DNA of 64,000 nt from Monocercomonoides exilis (GCA_001643675.2 LSRY02000043.1:310001-374000); one strand, 5' to 3'; shown: positions 20,406 through 33,458, counted from the stretch's first letter. Translations and numbers: made by a program. The notes: a model not told the origin generated them from the letters alone.

Positions 20406-23400
20406 ATGATGAATAATCGGCGTTCGTGGATATTAGGTGAAGTCTGTTCTTCTCCATATATCCACAAACCCATTCATCAACCATGCCTAAGAGATTTATT
20501 GACTCAAAATGCTGAGTATAAAATTAAATCTTCAATACTTTTAACCTACAGGAAATCTTTTCCTAAAATCGTTGGATCTGATTTATCAAGTGATCGAGGT
20601 TGGGGTTGTGTTCACAGAACAACGCAAATGATGTTTGCCGAAACTTTACGCAGATTATACTCGAAAAGATTTAGCTTAGACAAAGATACGTGTCGTTTTA
20701 TAGTATTGCAGAATTTTTTGGACATACCAACTGCGCCTTTTTCAATCCATAACATAAGTTCTGTTGGCGTTATTAATGGAAAACAAATAGGAAAGTGGTT
20801 TTCTCCTTCTGATGGAGCATTTGCACTTCAATATATAACACACAAGCTGCATAGTGATTTGTACCCAGTTGTGATGATTTTTCGAGAGCAAACTATTTAT
20901 AGACAAGAAGTTTTTAAGAAAATGATTCAACTTAAAGAAAACGAACTTGAGAAATCAATTCTTCATGTAAAGCATAACGAATATATTCTTCCATCAGTTT
21001 TATTGGAACCAATTAATTTTGAAAAAAGTTCTGACGAGATTGAATCCAGATGCTTTTTTGATGACATTGCTTCTCTTGCAAATCAATTTATTCTACCTCC
21101 TCAGGTTCCTATTTCACTTGAAAAAAACAATATTCCAATAAAACTTCCAGCATTCGTGAAGGAAATGGAGAAAGCGTTATCTTCAAAATCAGCTTTGCCT
21201 CATGCATCTTCGAAAAGTAATCCAATGAACGCGAAGGAGCATTGCAGATTCCTTTCGGAAAAGCAGCATCAATTTGGACAAACAAGCACCGACTCTTACA
21301 CCGAAAAAGCTAAGGCAAATGCGAATGAAGTCAAAAAACAGACAACAATGGGGAATGCAGCGAGTTTATTTTCTTTGGATGCTTCGACTCACGTGAAGGG
21401 ATTGGACGCAGAACAAAAGAAGGATCAGCATAGCGAACTGAAAAAGGAGCGTAATGAAACTTCATTGAAATCTAGTTGTTTGTCTGATGCAATGCAGTTT
21501 GATCGTCTTGACTTTCCTGAGAATTTTGACTGTGAAGAAGGTTTTGATACTCAGATAGACAATTTTGATGAAGACAGTTGTTTTATTCCTGAGATTGAAG
21601 AAAATGCTTTGGATAGCAAACGAAAAAGTGAGAAAGAAGAAGAAGAAGAAGAAGAAGAAGAAAAAGATAAAAACAGAATTTGGGTTACCAGAAGCAGCAA
21701 CTCATTGAATCATCTGAACATACAAGAAAATACATTGACAGATGGAAAAGAAGACGAAACACTTGAATACTTAATCACAGATTATCCAATTCTCACAGAA
21801 GAAGAAGAAGAAGAAGAAAGAGGAAGAGGAAGAGGAAGAGGAAGAGGAAGAGGAAGAGGAAGAGGAAGAGATGAATATAAATCAGAGAAACACAAAGAAG
21901 CCAGTAATCATTTCGAATCAGCTAACACACAAGAAACAAATCATGTGAGTAAAGACAAAGATGAGATGCCAGTAAAGATAAACATGAACTATTCATTGTC
22001 AGCTGTTAAAAGAGAAGTAGAAGATGGAAAAGACGGAAAAGAAGAAAAAGAAAAAGAAGAAAATAATAAAACCAATGCTTCAATGCCCGTCTCAGCATCT
22101 ACAGACACATTTTCTTGTACAAGCAACAATCTGGCTGAAGAGCCTACACTTGTCATCGAAGCTCATTCAGAACAAAGAGAAACAGGTTTGTTTGCAGAAA
22201 ACAGCAACACTTTCACCACAAGCTCTGTTTGTGTCAATCAATCTTCTCCTCCTTTGCCCCCTCCTCCACTCTCTTCGTCTGTCCTTTCGTTTTCTCCTCT
22301 TTCTTTCCCTCGTCCTCTTCATCATCCTTCTTTTCTTTCCTCTCCTTCTTCTCCTTCTTCTTCACATTCTTCTTCTTCTTCCTCTTCTTCCTCTTCTTCT
22401 CCTTCTTCTCGTTATCCTCTTCGCTCTCCTCCCTTCCCTCCTCCGCCTCAGCCTCATCGACAGTCACAATCACACCCTCATCTTCCACACAATCAGAGCC
22501 CTTCCTCTCTATTCGACGAGGTAGCATTCATTTCTCCTTCTCCTCTCTTTCTCTCTCCTGCCAAGTCTGCACAGCTCGTTCCACTGCCCACAAAACCTCC
22601 TCCTTCTCTCGCACAAAAGACAAGTTGTTCAATACAATCAACACACAACAATGAAAAATTGCACTTACTCAATAAGCAAGATAATAGCAGAGATGGATCT
22701 GTTGAATACAAAGTGGGAGAAGAAGCTGAAAACTTTATGTCAAATCAGATTAAACAGAAAATGAACGAACAGAAAGAAAAAGAGTTTTCTCAAATGTGCC
22801 GTTGCTCAAAAGATGCAGAAGACAACAATGCATTCCTCTCAACACAACAATCACCACAACTGCAAACAACCTCTTGTTTTCCTTCTTCTTCCTCATATTC
22901 TATCAATTCTGATTCCTCTTCCCCTTCCCTTCCTCATTCCTTTTCTCATTCCCTTTCTCATTCTCTTCCTCACTCCCACCCCCACACTCACACTTCCCCT
23001 CACACTCACCCTCACACAGTAAATCCCTTAGTCTCCTCCCCCACCCTCTGCTCCGTCTCCTCCTCCACCCTTCCTCTCAACACTCTCTGCGAACCGCCTC
23101 TTATCGAGCCTGCTGCCTTTGATGCACGTTCCATCTCTTCTTCTGACTGCTTTTCTTTGACGTCGTTTGTCGATGCAGAGAGCGATGCAATTGGAGCACA
23201 GAGTGAACACTCAGGAAGTGAGGAAGGATCAATTAGATCATACAGTGTGTCACTGGCTGATAATTCTTCTTCTTCTTCTTCGTCGTCTTCTTCTTCTTTG
23301 TCTTCATCATCATCATCATCTTCTTCATCCTCCTCTTCATCTTCATCTTCTTCCTCTTCTTCTGTTTCTTCTCTTTCAGCAGATGTGAAAGAGTCGCTAT

Positions 23401-24866
23401 CTCCTTCATCCTCATTATCATCACCTTCTCCTGACACATCCCCTTCCAGGCTGGTGTCTGCTCAGCTGTCTTCTTCGTTTGAGAGCACATCAGCTTCTGC
23501 TTCAGCTTCTTCTTCTGCCTCTGTTTCTACCTCTGTTTCTAATGAACATTCATCATCTGAGCCATTGTCATCATCATCATCATCATCTTCTTCTTCTTCT
23601 TGTTCCTCTTCCTCCTCTTCCTCTTCCTCCTCTTCGTTCTCTTCGTTCTCTTCTTCTCAGACTCTTTCTCTTTCTGACTCATCTGGCAACAACACATCTT
23701 CACAAGCTACTTCTTCTCCGTCTTTGCCATCGCCTGCTGCTGCATCTCCAACACTCCGTTCAACTTTCCTTTCAAACGGTACAAATTTTTCATCTTCTTC
23801 TTCTTCATCTTCTGCTTCCACTTCTTCTTCTTTTTCCTCCTCCTCCTCTTCCTCTTCGTTTATAAATTCTTCTTCTTCTTCTTCTTCTTCCTCATCACCC
23901 GATTTATCTTTCCAATTTATTCAAACGCCTTCACAGGAAGACGCAAGCTTTTCATCATTTACTTACATTTCCGCCTCTAAACTGCAACCACACGAGCCAT
24001 CTTTGACCAATTCTAAAGAAAAGTATACATCTTTTATTCATTCAAACCAAAACAAGAGAGAAAGGCATTCATTTGTTAATAGTAATAGTAATAATCATAA
24101 TACAAAAACTCATAGCTCTCGCTCCTCTTCTATGTCTTCCTCTTCCTCTTCCTCTTCCTCTTCTTCTCACTCCTCATCCTCCTCTTCCTCTTCCTCCTCT
24201 TCCTCTTCCCTCTCCTCTTCTTTCTTCTCCCCTCTCCTCCTCCTCCTCCCTGTCCGCCTGGGCTTATCCAAAGTCTCACCAGAAGCAGCATATGCCATTT
24301 CCTATTTCTTCACCATTCCTTTCTGTGTTGGTTTAATTGGAGGCAAGCCTCGCTCTTCATTCTGGTTCATCGGCGTTGATGCAGCTGTTCAAAATAGTGA
24401 AGAAGAAGAGCTCAAAGGAGAGGAAACAGAGGAGAATGAACTGGGGCAGAGCGAAGATGAAGCGATTGATGAAGCTATTGATGCTGTTATCTGCAGCGCC
24501 AATACAATTTCTTCAGCTAATTCACAAGAAGATCTGCAAAATCTGAATGAGAAAGAGAGAAAAAAACTGTTATCTCCTCAATGCTCCCCATCTGAATATA
24601 TGCAAGACACCCATCTTTTCTATTTAGACCCACATGTTACTCAGCCTGCTGTGCTAAACAAAGAAAGCATCAATTCTCAGTCTTCCTCTTTCACCCAGCA
24701 GCGCATCTTGTCCATCCCCCTCTGCAATATCGACCCCACAGTGCTGGTCTGCTTCTTTGTGGCGTCTTTGGAAGAGTTCGACTGCTTGTGCGAGGAACTC
24801 AAAAAGATGAACAATCCACTTATTTACGTTGAAAAAGCAAAGCCAGATTTCTTTTCTGAAAATTAG
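20406..24866 (+). CDS. ATG4: ATG4 autophagy cysteine protease with giant low-complexity insert
   Basis: Single uninterrupted frame of 1,486 residues, compared with about 350-500 in typical ATG4. The N-terminal catalytic half is normal: SSDRGWGCVHRTTQMMFAE puts the nucleophile at Cys68, and FSIHNISSVGVINGKQIGKW matches the family. The C-terminal half resumes near residue 1285 with IPFCVGLIGGKPRSSFWFIG and FYLDPHVTQPAV, placing the catalytic Asp at 1408 and His at 1410. Between them lie about 1,000 residues: Glu-rich, an Arg-Gly repeat (21820-21870), Pro/Ser-rich, then runs of Ser. ATG4 cleaves and delipidates ATG8. All three catalytic residues survive, so an active enzyme is plausible. A second short acidic insert (EEEELKGEETEE) lies inside the C-terminal half. 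The start Met-Met is chosen because homology begins within ten residues. Confidence 0.9.
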   Translation: MMNNRRSWILGEVCSSPYIHKPIHQPCLRDLLTQNAEYKIKSSILLTYRKSFPKIVGSDLSSDRGWGCVHRTTQMMFAETLRRLYSKRFSLDKDTCRFIVLQNFLDIPTAPFSIHNISSVGVINGKQIGKWFSPSDGAFALQYITHKLHSDLYPVVMIFREQTIYRQEVFKKMIQLKENELEKSILHVKHNEYILPSVLLEPINFEKSSDEIESRCFFDDIASLANQFILPPQVPISLEKNNIPIKLPAFVKEMEKALSSKSALPHASSKSNPMNAKEHCRFLSEKQHQFGQTSTDSYTEKAKANANEVKKQTTMGNAASLFSLDASTHVKGLDAEQKKDQHSELKKERNETSLKSSCLSDAMQFDRLDFPENFDCEEGFDTQIDNFDEDSCFIPEIEENALDSKRKSEKEEEEEEEEEKDKNRIWVTRSSNSLNHLNIQENTLTDGKEDETLEYLITDYPILTEEEEEEERGRGRGRGRGRGRGRGRDEYKSEKHKEASNHFESANTQETNHVSKDKDEMPVKINMNYSLSAVKREVEDGKDGKEEKEKEENNKTNASMPVSASTDTFSCTSNNLAEEPTLVIEAHSEQRETGLFAENSNTFTTSSVCVNQSSPPLPPPPLSSSVLSFSPLSFPRPLHHPSFLSSPSSPSSSHSSSSSSSSSSSPSSRYPLRSPPFPPPPQPHRQSQSHPHLPHNQSPSSLFDEVAFISPSPLFLSPAKSAQLVPLPTKPPPSLAQKTSCSIQSTHNNEKLHLLNKQDNSRDGSVEYKVGEEAENFMSNQIKQKMNEQKEKEFSQMCRCSKDAEDNNAFLSTQQSPQLQTTSCFPSSSSYSINSDSSSPSLPHSFSHSLSHSLPHSHPHTHTSPHTHPHTVNPLVSSPTLCSVSSSTLPLNTLCEPPLIEPAAFDARSISSSDCFSLTSFVDAESDAIGAQSEHSGSEEGSIRSYSVSLADNSSSSSSSSSSSLSSSSSSSSSSSSSSSSSSSSSVSSLSADVKESLSPSSSLSSPSPDTSPSRLVSAQLSSSFESTSASASASSSASVSTSVSNEHSSSEPLSSSSSSSSSSSCSSSSSSSSSSSFSSFSSSQTLSLSDSSGNNTSSQATSSPSLPSPAAASPTLRSTFLSNGTNFSSSSSSSSASTSSSFSSSSSSSSFINSSSSSSSSSSPDLSFQFIQTPSQEDASFSSFTYISASKLQPHEPSLTNSKEKYTSFIHSNQNKRERHSFVNSNSNNHNTKTHSSRSSSMSSSSSSSSSSSHSSSSSSSSSSSSSLSSSFFSPLLLLLPVRLGLSKVSPEAAYAISYFFTIPFCVGLIGGKPRSSFWFIGVDAAVQNSEEEELKGEETEENELGQSEDEAIDEAIDAVICSANTISSANSQEDLQNLNEKERKKLLSPQCSPSEYMQDTHLFYLDPHVTQPAVLNKESINSQSSSFTQQRILSIPLCNIDPTVLVCFFVASLEEFDCLCEELKKMNNPLIYVEKAKPDFFSEN
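21820..21870 (+). repeat. GGAAGA hexanucleotide array encoding an Arg-Gly run
   Basis: About eight copies of the hexamer in frame inside ATG4, giving alternating Arg and Gly flanked by Glu runs. Confidence 0.85.
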
Positions 24867-25078
24867 AACAGTAAGTATTAATAGTTTTTTCATTTCGTAA
24901 CTATAAGTTATTATTCGATCTTTGCTATTGTGTAATCATTTATTCTGTTTTTTAACTTTTCTTTTTGATAATTGTGATATTTTTTGTGTGTTTTTTTTAA
25001 GTTGTCTCGATCAATAAACCTTTAGTAATTTTAGAATTATTGATAAATTGTTTTGTTGCGACCCAGACTGCATCTAGG

Positions 25079-28000
25079 ATGAATGGCTTCATCATTTTAG
25101 ATGCTGAAAGTGGCATGCATCTTTATTCCCAGAGTTGGAAAGAAAACTTTGGATTTTCGGATGAAAGTGTGAATTTTTAGTTTTTGGATGTTCTTTCTGT
25201 TTAACGCAAATTAAAAATAAAGACATCAATTGCTATGGCTTATGCGCCAATCTTTACGCAATTCTCTCTTTGTCAAGCCTCATTCTACCGAAACAAAAAC
25301 TTGTATGCCATCTATCATTGAAATTATTGATTAGTCTTCTTTGAAACGACAATAAACAGAACTTTACTGGAAGCCTGTCGCATTTTTTATCTCCCGATAT
25401 AAATATTCATTTTTCTTTTTCTGAAAAGCCTCCTCTTCTTGCTGCTTTATTCACAAACCCAACAATAGGTTTTTAGTTGAAGTTTTATTTATAGATTCAA
25501 GAAGCAATTAAAAATTCTTTTTAATATAGTCTCTGAGTCCCTTGCTTTGTTTGTTGTGAATCAGATTACAGGAATGTTTTTATCGTGCTATCAAGAAGTT
25601 GATGGACAATTTTCACTTTCTCGAGGCTGGAAGAAGAAAATGAATTTGCTCATCAAAGAAACCATGGAACAAGCACTTTCACTTATTCTTAGAACAATGC
25701 ATTTATCTATTCAGGTTTGTGTGAACAGAGTTTTAATTTTTTTTAAACGTTCTGATTTTGTTCGAAATAATTTTCACGAATTCATTGATTATTTCTTGCT
25801 TGATAACTAAAATAGAGTCCTCTTGAAATGCCTTGGGTGTTTTTCTTGTACAACCGTACATTTTTTAAAACATTGAGATCTTTCTACCGTCCTGTGACTC
25901 GAACACTAAACCGCATTGCATCTCCAATCATTCACATACTGAAAACAAGCATTGTTAACACAGATGAAAAATCAGTTAAAGCAAAAGGCACAGAAACTGT
26001 ACAAGAAAGCAAGCCTGCTGATTGCCTTCAGAATGAATCTCAGCCAAAAATTGACACAAATGTTCCAGAAATGCTCTTATTCGAACACAGCGAGGCTACA
26101 TCACAAGCAGCCCCATCAAACTCATTCGATCCATTCATAGACTCATCCGCCCAGTATGATTCCTCAACTAATCAGCATCCAGAAGAGCAGCCACAACCAC
26201 AACTGCAACCTGAACCACAACAAAAGCCATTACCACATCCACAACCACAATCAGAAGCAGAAGCAGAACCAGAGCCAGAAACAGCCCAAGCGTCATCTCG
26301 CACATCTTCTTCTGCTTCAGCTCTGTCATCAGCATCATTAGCAGCAGCATCAGTAGTATCTGCGGAATCAATCAACAGCAGTTTTTCTCCTGCAGTTGCT
26401 TCTCCTCAGTCCCCTCTCTCTGTCCATTCCTGTCACTCCTCTCCTCTCTCTGCTCGCTCAACACTCTCGTCGTATTCGCTGCATTCTTCTCCTTCCTCAT
26501 CTCCTTCCCCATCTCCTTCCCCTTCTTCTTCCCCTCCTCCTTCTTTCTCCCCAACTTTATTTCCTTCTTCCTCCAATCCATTCTCCTCCTCCTCCTCTTC
26601 TTCTTCCTCTTCTTCTTCCTCCTCCTCTCTTTCCCACCCTTCCCCTTCTTTTTCGTCTTCTTCTTCTTCTTCTTCTTCCACCTCCACAAAGCCCCCACCT
26701 CCAGTAGTACTCCAGTCACTCTCTGAAAGAATGGCTGCTTTTATGTCTCTTCCCTCACGCCGTATGACTCTCCCTTTGTCTTCCTCGCCAATCTCCCCTC
26801 GCCTCGTCTCCAACAACAAATACGTGCCCAACCTGATCTTAACTTCTCCTTCTGCTTCTGCTTCTCATTCTCCTTCTGCTTCTGTGTCAGCTTCAGCTTC
26901 AGCTTCGGTTTCTCCTTCATCTTCATCATCTTCTTCTTCCAATTCTTCTTCTTCCATTTCTTCTCCATTGCCTTCCTCTTTCTCTTCAAATTCCCCAAGC
27001 ATTTCCTATTGTCCTGTTGGTGAGTCAATCACTTCCCCCTTTTTTGATCTTTCACCCAGAAATTATCTGATGGAAGCCTATCAGCCTTCTCCTTGCTCCT
27101 CCCCCATGCTTCCCCAAGCTCTTCTTCATTCGCCTTCTTCCTCTTCCTCTTCTTCCTCCTCTGCCTCTACCTCTTTTCCTTCTTCTTCTTCTTCTTCTTC
27201 TCCTTTTTTCCATTCTTCTGCCTCTTCCTCTTCCACTTCTTCTCCTTCTCTTCCGAATGCGAGAAAAACTTTATCTCCTCTCAATTTGTCATTAGCATAC
27301 ACCCCTCCTTCTTCTCTATCGCAATCACTAGATAAACCTTCTCCATCAACAATGCCTTCATTCACTGTGAATGTTGGCTCAATTGAAAACAAAGAAAGAT
27401 TTGAACGTCTGCTGGCTGAAGGAGAAGTGAATACTGCGTCTTCATCTTTTCTTTCTGCTAATGATTCTTCTGCCTCTTCTTCTTCTTCTTCTATTTCATC
27501 TTCACATTTGTCCACGCTCTCCCTCACAATCCCTTCCGATCCCTCATCTTCCGATCCATTCTCTTCCTTTTCTTCTCCTTCTTCTTCCTCTTCCTCTCCT
27601 TCTTCCTCTCCCTCTTCCTCTCCCTCCCCCTCTTCCTCTTCCTCTCAATCTTCCGTTCTTTCTTCATTCAGCACCCTTTCTCCAAATTCCCCATCTCTTT
27701 TCGCCTCCAACCCAAACATCTGCTCAATCACTTCAGACGGCATTTCAAATCACATGTCAAATAGCATTTCAAATAGCATTTCAAACAAAACATCAACTGA
27801 ACCAAATGAAAGCACCACAACCACAACTGATAATCCTCTCCCTCATTTCTCGTCTTTTCTTCAGCCTTCCTCAAACTTCGAGCTTTCTGACCCACTTCTT
27901 CCTTCTAGTTTAGTCGTAAATTCGAATGAAAAACCAAACAATTCACAAAGAAACAGACAAATAGAACAAAGAAAAGAAAGTGTGATAAATACAATGCCGA

Positions 28001-30179
28001 TGATGAAATTGCCTCCTCGTCCGCTTGTCGCTCCGGTTGCGACAGTTGCTTCTTTGACTTCTTGTTCTTCTTCTTCTTGTTCTTCTCCTTTTCCTTCTTC
28101 TGCTTCTTCTTCTCCTCTAATATCTTCATCATCTTCCGTTTCTCCTCTTTCTTCACATCCTCTCCAGCAATACACCATTCCATCTTTGCTTGTTCCTCCA
28201 CCCCCACCTCCTTCTTTTCTCTCTTCTTCTCTTCCCTCTCTCCATTCTCTTCCTCTTTCTTTTCCTTCGCCTTCTTCTTCTTCTTCTCCCACCTTCGCAA
28301 ACGGAACGCTTCTGAGAACAAGGCCAGTCACAGGAAACAGAAGACGAAACTATTCGCCTCCTTTTTTGTATCATAATACCTCTTCCTTTCAATCGCACCC
28401 TCCTTTTTCAACTTTATCTCCATTGCATAACAACAAGACAAATACTGACAGTAGTTTTCCCTCTGCTCCTTCTCTCGCATCTCCTGCTTCTCCTTTCTCA
28501 TCTCTTTCCTCCTCTTCTTCTTCCTCCTCCTCTTCTTCCTCTTCCTCCACCTCCTCATTATCTTCCTTCCCCCACCCCACCTCCCTCGACCACGACCCCT
28601 TCGACCTCACCGACCCTTCCAGCGCTGACGGCCGCCCTTCTCTTCGCAGCCGCATTCCATTGGAGATGATCAATCCGATGCTCGCTGCCTACGAAAGATC
28701 CTTCTTCATCGGCGCGCCTCAGCCCACGCCGCGCCCGCCGGTGATGCTGAGAGAGCTGATGGAGAAGAGGAGGGACGCGATTGTAGCGGTCAGGACAACC
28801 GAGGTGAGGGAGAGGGAGAGGGAGAAGGAGAAGGAGAAGGAGAAGAAAGAGAAAGAGGAAAATGTGAAGGTGAAAGAGGAAAAAGAGAAGGAGGAGAAAG
28901 AAGAGAAAGAAGAAACCAGCACAAATAAAACAACAAAAGATCGATTAACATTACAACAATCAGAAACAATTCATTCAGGTATGACAGCCACAAGTGACAA
29001 TCAACAAAACAACAGATATTCAGGAGAGGAAGAAGAGGAAGAGGAAGAGGAAGGAAAAGGAGAAGAAAGAGAAGAAGAAGAAGAAGAAGAAAGAGAAGAA
29101 GATGATGATAACAATAAAAAGGTGAATGAATATTCGTCGCCTCGAAGGATGCGAAGTCAGAGTGTGGGGGCATCAGATGCATTGGGGGAGTGGAGGCAGA
29201 TGAGTGAATGGAGATATTTTGGAAGGAAAGAAGAGGAAGAAGAGGAAGAAGAGGAAGAAGAGGAAAGAGAGAAGGAGAAGGAGAAGGAGAAGGAAGAAAA
29301 GAAAGAAGCAAATGAATGCAATGATAGAGGAAATGAAGAGAAGGAGAAGGAGGAGGAGAAGGAGAGAAGAGAAGAAGAAGAACAAGAAAAGGAAGAAGAA
29401 AAAAATCACAACGATAACTTCAAAAGAAGAAAAATTGATGCAAATAAGATGAATGAGAAGGATGATGCAGTTGTGATGGAAATACCAGAAGAAGCTGGAT
29501 TGGAATCTGGCAATGCTTCATTGTCATCAACATCATTCATAGAACTTGAATCAAATAAAAGCCAAAAACAAAACAGAAATCAAAAACATAATCACAAAGA
29601 AGAAGAAGAAGAAGAAGAAAAAGACATAAATAAAAACCTAAAAGAAGATGGAAATAACAATTGCAATGGACAACTAAGCAACAACAATAAATACGAAGAG
29701 AAATTAAACATAACATCATCAAATGCACTTTATGTGAATAACTCTTCCAATTCATTGTCTTCCACTCTGCAATCAAATTCTGCGTTTTTCAATGAATCAT
29801 CAAACACATCTTTATCTTCTTCTTCTTCTCTTCCTTCTCCTTCTCCTTCTCCTTCTCCTTCTTCGTTATTTTCCACATTATCTTCTTCTTCCTCTCCTTC
29901 TTCCTCTCTTTTTTCCTCTTCTTCTTCCTTTCCTCTCCCTCCAATTCCCCAATTCCGCACATTCCTCCGTTCTCGTCCCCGACCTTCCACACCAAGCTTT
30001 TCTAACTCTTCTTCTTCTTCCTCTTCTTCTTTATCTTGTTTATCTTCTGCTATTGAAACTCCACAAAATCACAATAACTCATCTTCAATGCTTGCATTAA
30101 ACGAAGCAATAGAAACAGAAAGAAAACAGATATTTCATTCAAATTCTGAATCTATTTCTAACCCTTCTCTTCCTTCTTC

Positions 30180-30215
<36 letters not shown>

Positions 30216-33200
30216 TCCTCCACTTTTTGTTCCTTCACAACTCCAATCACCAAAAATTCCTTCTTCCTCAACTTCTTCTTCTTCTCTTTCCATCTCCATT
30301 CATCCACTTCTTCTTCTCTTTCTCTCCCTCATCCTCAGCAATCCAATGTGGTGTTCATTTATCCAACACATTTTCATCTTTGCCATTGAAAAATGCAAAA
30401 ACGAAGAGAAAATTGGAGATAATGATAATGATAATGATAATAATAAGATAAAATTACAAAGAGAAGAAAACATAACAGAAAAACTAAGTTTTGATAATAT
30501 TTCGAACTCATTTTTGGATTCTGCATCTTCTTCTGCTGCTTTGAACATATCTTCAATTTCTTCTTTTTTGATGTCTTATGTTAATGAAATCATGCAACCA
30601 CCACCACCACCACCATCATCTTCTTCTTCCTCATATTCCTCCTCCTCCTCCTCCTCCTCCTCCTCTTTTTCTTCTTCTTCTTCTTCTTCTTCTTCTTCTT
30701 CTTCTTCTTCTCCTTCTCCTTCTCCTTCTCCTTCTCCTTCTTCTTCTTCTCCGCCTCCTCCTTTTCTATTTCTCAAATTGCTTTTCGATTCTTTTGGCTC
30801 AACATTTCTGAAGCCTTCTTTATGTAATTTTCGAAACTGCCTTTCAGAAAATGAAACTTTGAAGAATTCTTCTGATTTAAGATTGGTTGACTTAATATTT
30901 CCAAAGTCAAGAAAAAAAAGAAGAAAAGGAAGAAAAGGAAAAAGAGAAGAAGAAGAGAAGAGAAAGGCTGAGAAAAGTGAAGGTGAAGAAAAAGAAAAAG
31001 AAAAAGAAAGAGAAGAAGAAAAACAAAGAGAAGAAGAAAATCAAGAAGAAGAAGAAGAAGAAGCAACCACCTCTGATTCCGAATCCAACCTCTTCAAATC
31101 TCTCACACAACACCAAACAATGTCTGAATATACAAAAATAGACAAGTTTTCTTCTTTTCCTCTTTTCCCTTCTCCCCTCAGCACAAAAGGAGGACCTTCC
31201 ATTTTCATCTCCTTTTGGAGTCTGTTTGAAGCAGCACTGAACGAAAAAAAGAATAAAAAAACAGGAAAAAATAAGAAAGTTAATGTGAAATCAACTAAAA
31301 ACGATGCATCTATGTGCTTGCCATTATCATCATCGTCTTCTTCTTTTTCTTCTTCCTCCTCTTCGTCATCTTCTTCTTTTTCTTCTTTCTCTTCCTCTTC
31401 CCATCATCTTCACTCCCATTCCCATTCCCACTCCCGCTCTCTCACTTCAACCACCTCTGCCCTCCTTCTCGACTCTCTCCGCTTCCCTTCTTCTTCTTCT
31501 TCTTCCTCTTCCTCTTTTTCCTCCTCTTCTTCCATTTCCTCCTCTTCCTCCTCCTTTCCTCTCCCTTCCCTTCCTCTCTCTTCCCATCTTCCTCCTTCCC
31601 TTTCTCCTTCAGAATCTTCTTTTCTTCGCTTGTCACACTCAAAAACAACCTCCCAGCTTCCGACGCGTCCACGCCCTCATTCTCAACTTCAAATAAGAAC
31701 TCCTTTTTTCCCTCCTCCTCCTCCTTCGTCTTCTTCTTCTTCCTCTTCCTCTTCCTCTTCTCTTTCTTCTAATGCAACACAATGGAAAAGGACTAATAAT
31801 AATTTGTTCAGTTTAGATGATAAAGTTCCACATCCTTCTCCTCCTCTTCTTTCTGTTTCGAAGGGGAAAGAAGGAGCAGTTGGAATTAAACAAACACAAA
31901 TGAAAATGCAGATGAACGAGAAGGGAAATGAGAAGATGTTGGAAGAAAAGATACCAATGAGTAAGATTTCTTCTTCTTCTTCTTCTTCTGTTTCTTCTGC
32001 TTCATCATCGTCATCATCATCATCTTCTTCTTTGTCTTCTGCCGAGCAAAAAGAGAACCAAAAAGAAAAGCAAAAAGAAGCTAATGAAGAAATACAGACA
32101 ACTCTATTTGAACCATTTCCTTCTCTCATTCTGATGAAGACACAACCTCCTTTAAATTCTTCAGCTAATCGTTCTGAACAAGTTTCTATTTCTTCTTCTT
32201 CTTCTTTCCCTTCTTCTTCTTCTTCCCTTTCCCCTTCCTCTTCTTCTTCATCGTCATCCTTATTACCTTCCTCCTCCTCTCTTCCTCTCCATTCTTTATC
32301 TCCTTCTCTCTCTCCTTCATTTCCTATTCCTCCTCCTCCTCCTCCTCCTCCTCCAACATCAACAATACCACATTTCTTAAGCTTCTCTTTCCCTTCTTTT
32401 CATTCATTCAGAGCAAAATCAACACACATTCTGAAATCTCTTGATCTCAAAAACCAATTGCAAGATGATTACAACAAAGATAGAGAAACAGTTAATCCTG
32501 TTTTGGCATTGTCTTCTTCTACTTCTCCTCCTCCTTCTTCTCCCTCTCCTCTTCCTTCTTCTCCCTCTCCTCTTCCTTCTTCTCTTTCTCCTTCCCCTCT
32601 TCCTTCATCATCATCATCATCATCATCATCATCTTCTTCTTCTTCTTCTGTTAATGACAAGTCATTTGACATCAACATCAATCAAATTGATGCACTTTTG
32701 TCTGAACTACCTCCTGTATCTCCTTCATTAACACCTTCTTTTTGCTCATTTCCATCATCATCATCTTCTTCTTCCTCGTCTCCTTCTTCCTCATCTATTT
32801 CTTCTTCTTCCTATTCCTCCTCTTCCTCCTCTTCTTCTCTATTGCCTTCTTTCAATTCTTCCTTTTCTCATTCTCCTTCTCCTTCACATTCTCCTTCTCA
32901 TTCCTCTTCTCTTTTTAAAGTCCCTTCTGCTTCTGAAACTCTATCAGTAGATCTCAAAACACAAAACATCAACAGAAACGGAAGAAACAGCAAAAATAGC
33001 ATAAACAATGAAGAAAATAAAAAAAATAAAGAAAAAGAAGAAAAAGAGGAAAACGAAGAAGACATCGAAACAAAGTCAAATTCCAGTTTCCATTCAACTT
33101 TTCATCAGAATCAGTGCGAAGAACAACAGAAAAGCTATAATTTTCCTGCAAATTCGAAACATTCCTTCAAATTTATTCCGATTTCTCCGTCTTTTCTTTC

Positions 33201-33424
33201 TCTTTCTATTAATGGCGCTTTAAAATTGCAATCTTCTTCTTCTTCTCCTCTTTTTCCTCTTTCTCCTCTTTCTCCTCCTTCTCCTTCTACAAACTTATTT
33301 CCACACACAAATATCGTTTCATCACATTCATCACATTCATCACATTCACATTCACATTCACCCTCTCATTCACCATCACAACAGCAACATTCATTGACTC
33401 CACCATTAGCACTCACACCACACA

Positions 33425-33458
<34 letters not shown>

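Noticed and set aside
23012-23437. Antisense Glu/Asp-rich frame opposite ATG4
   Set aside because: It is the complement of the Ser runs; TCN tracts read as GAN on the other strand. No independent sequence complexity.
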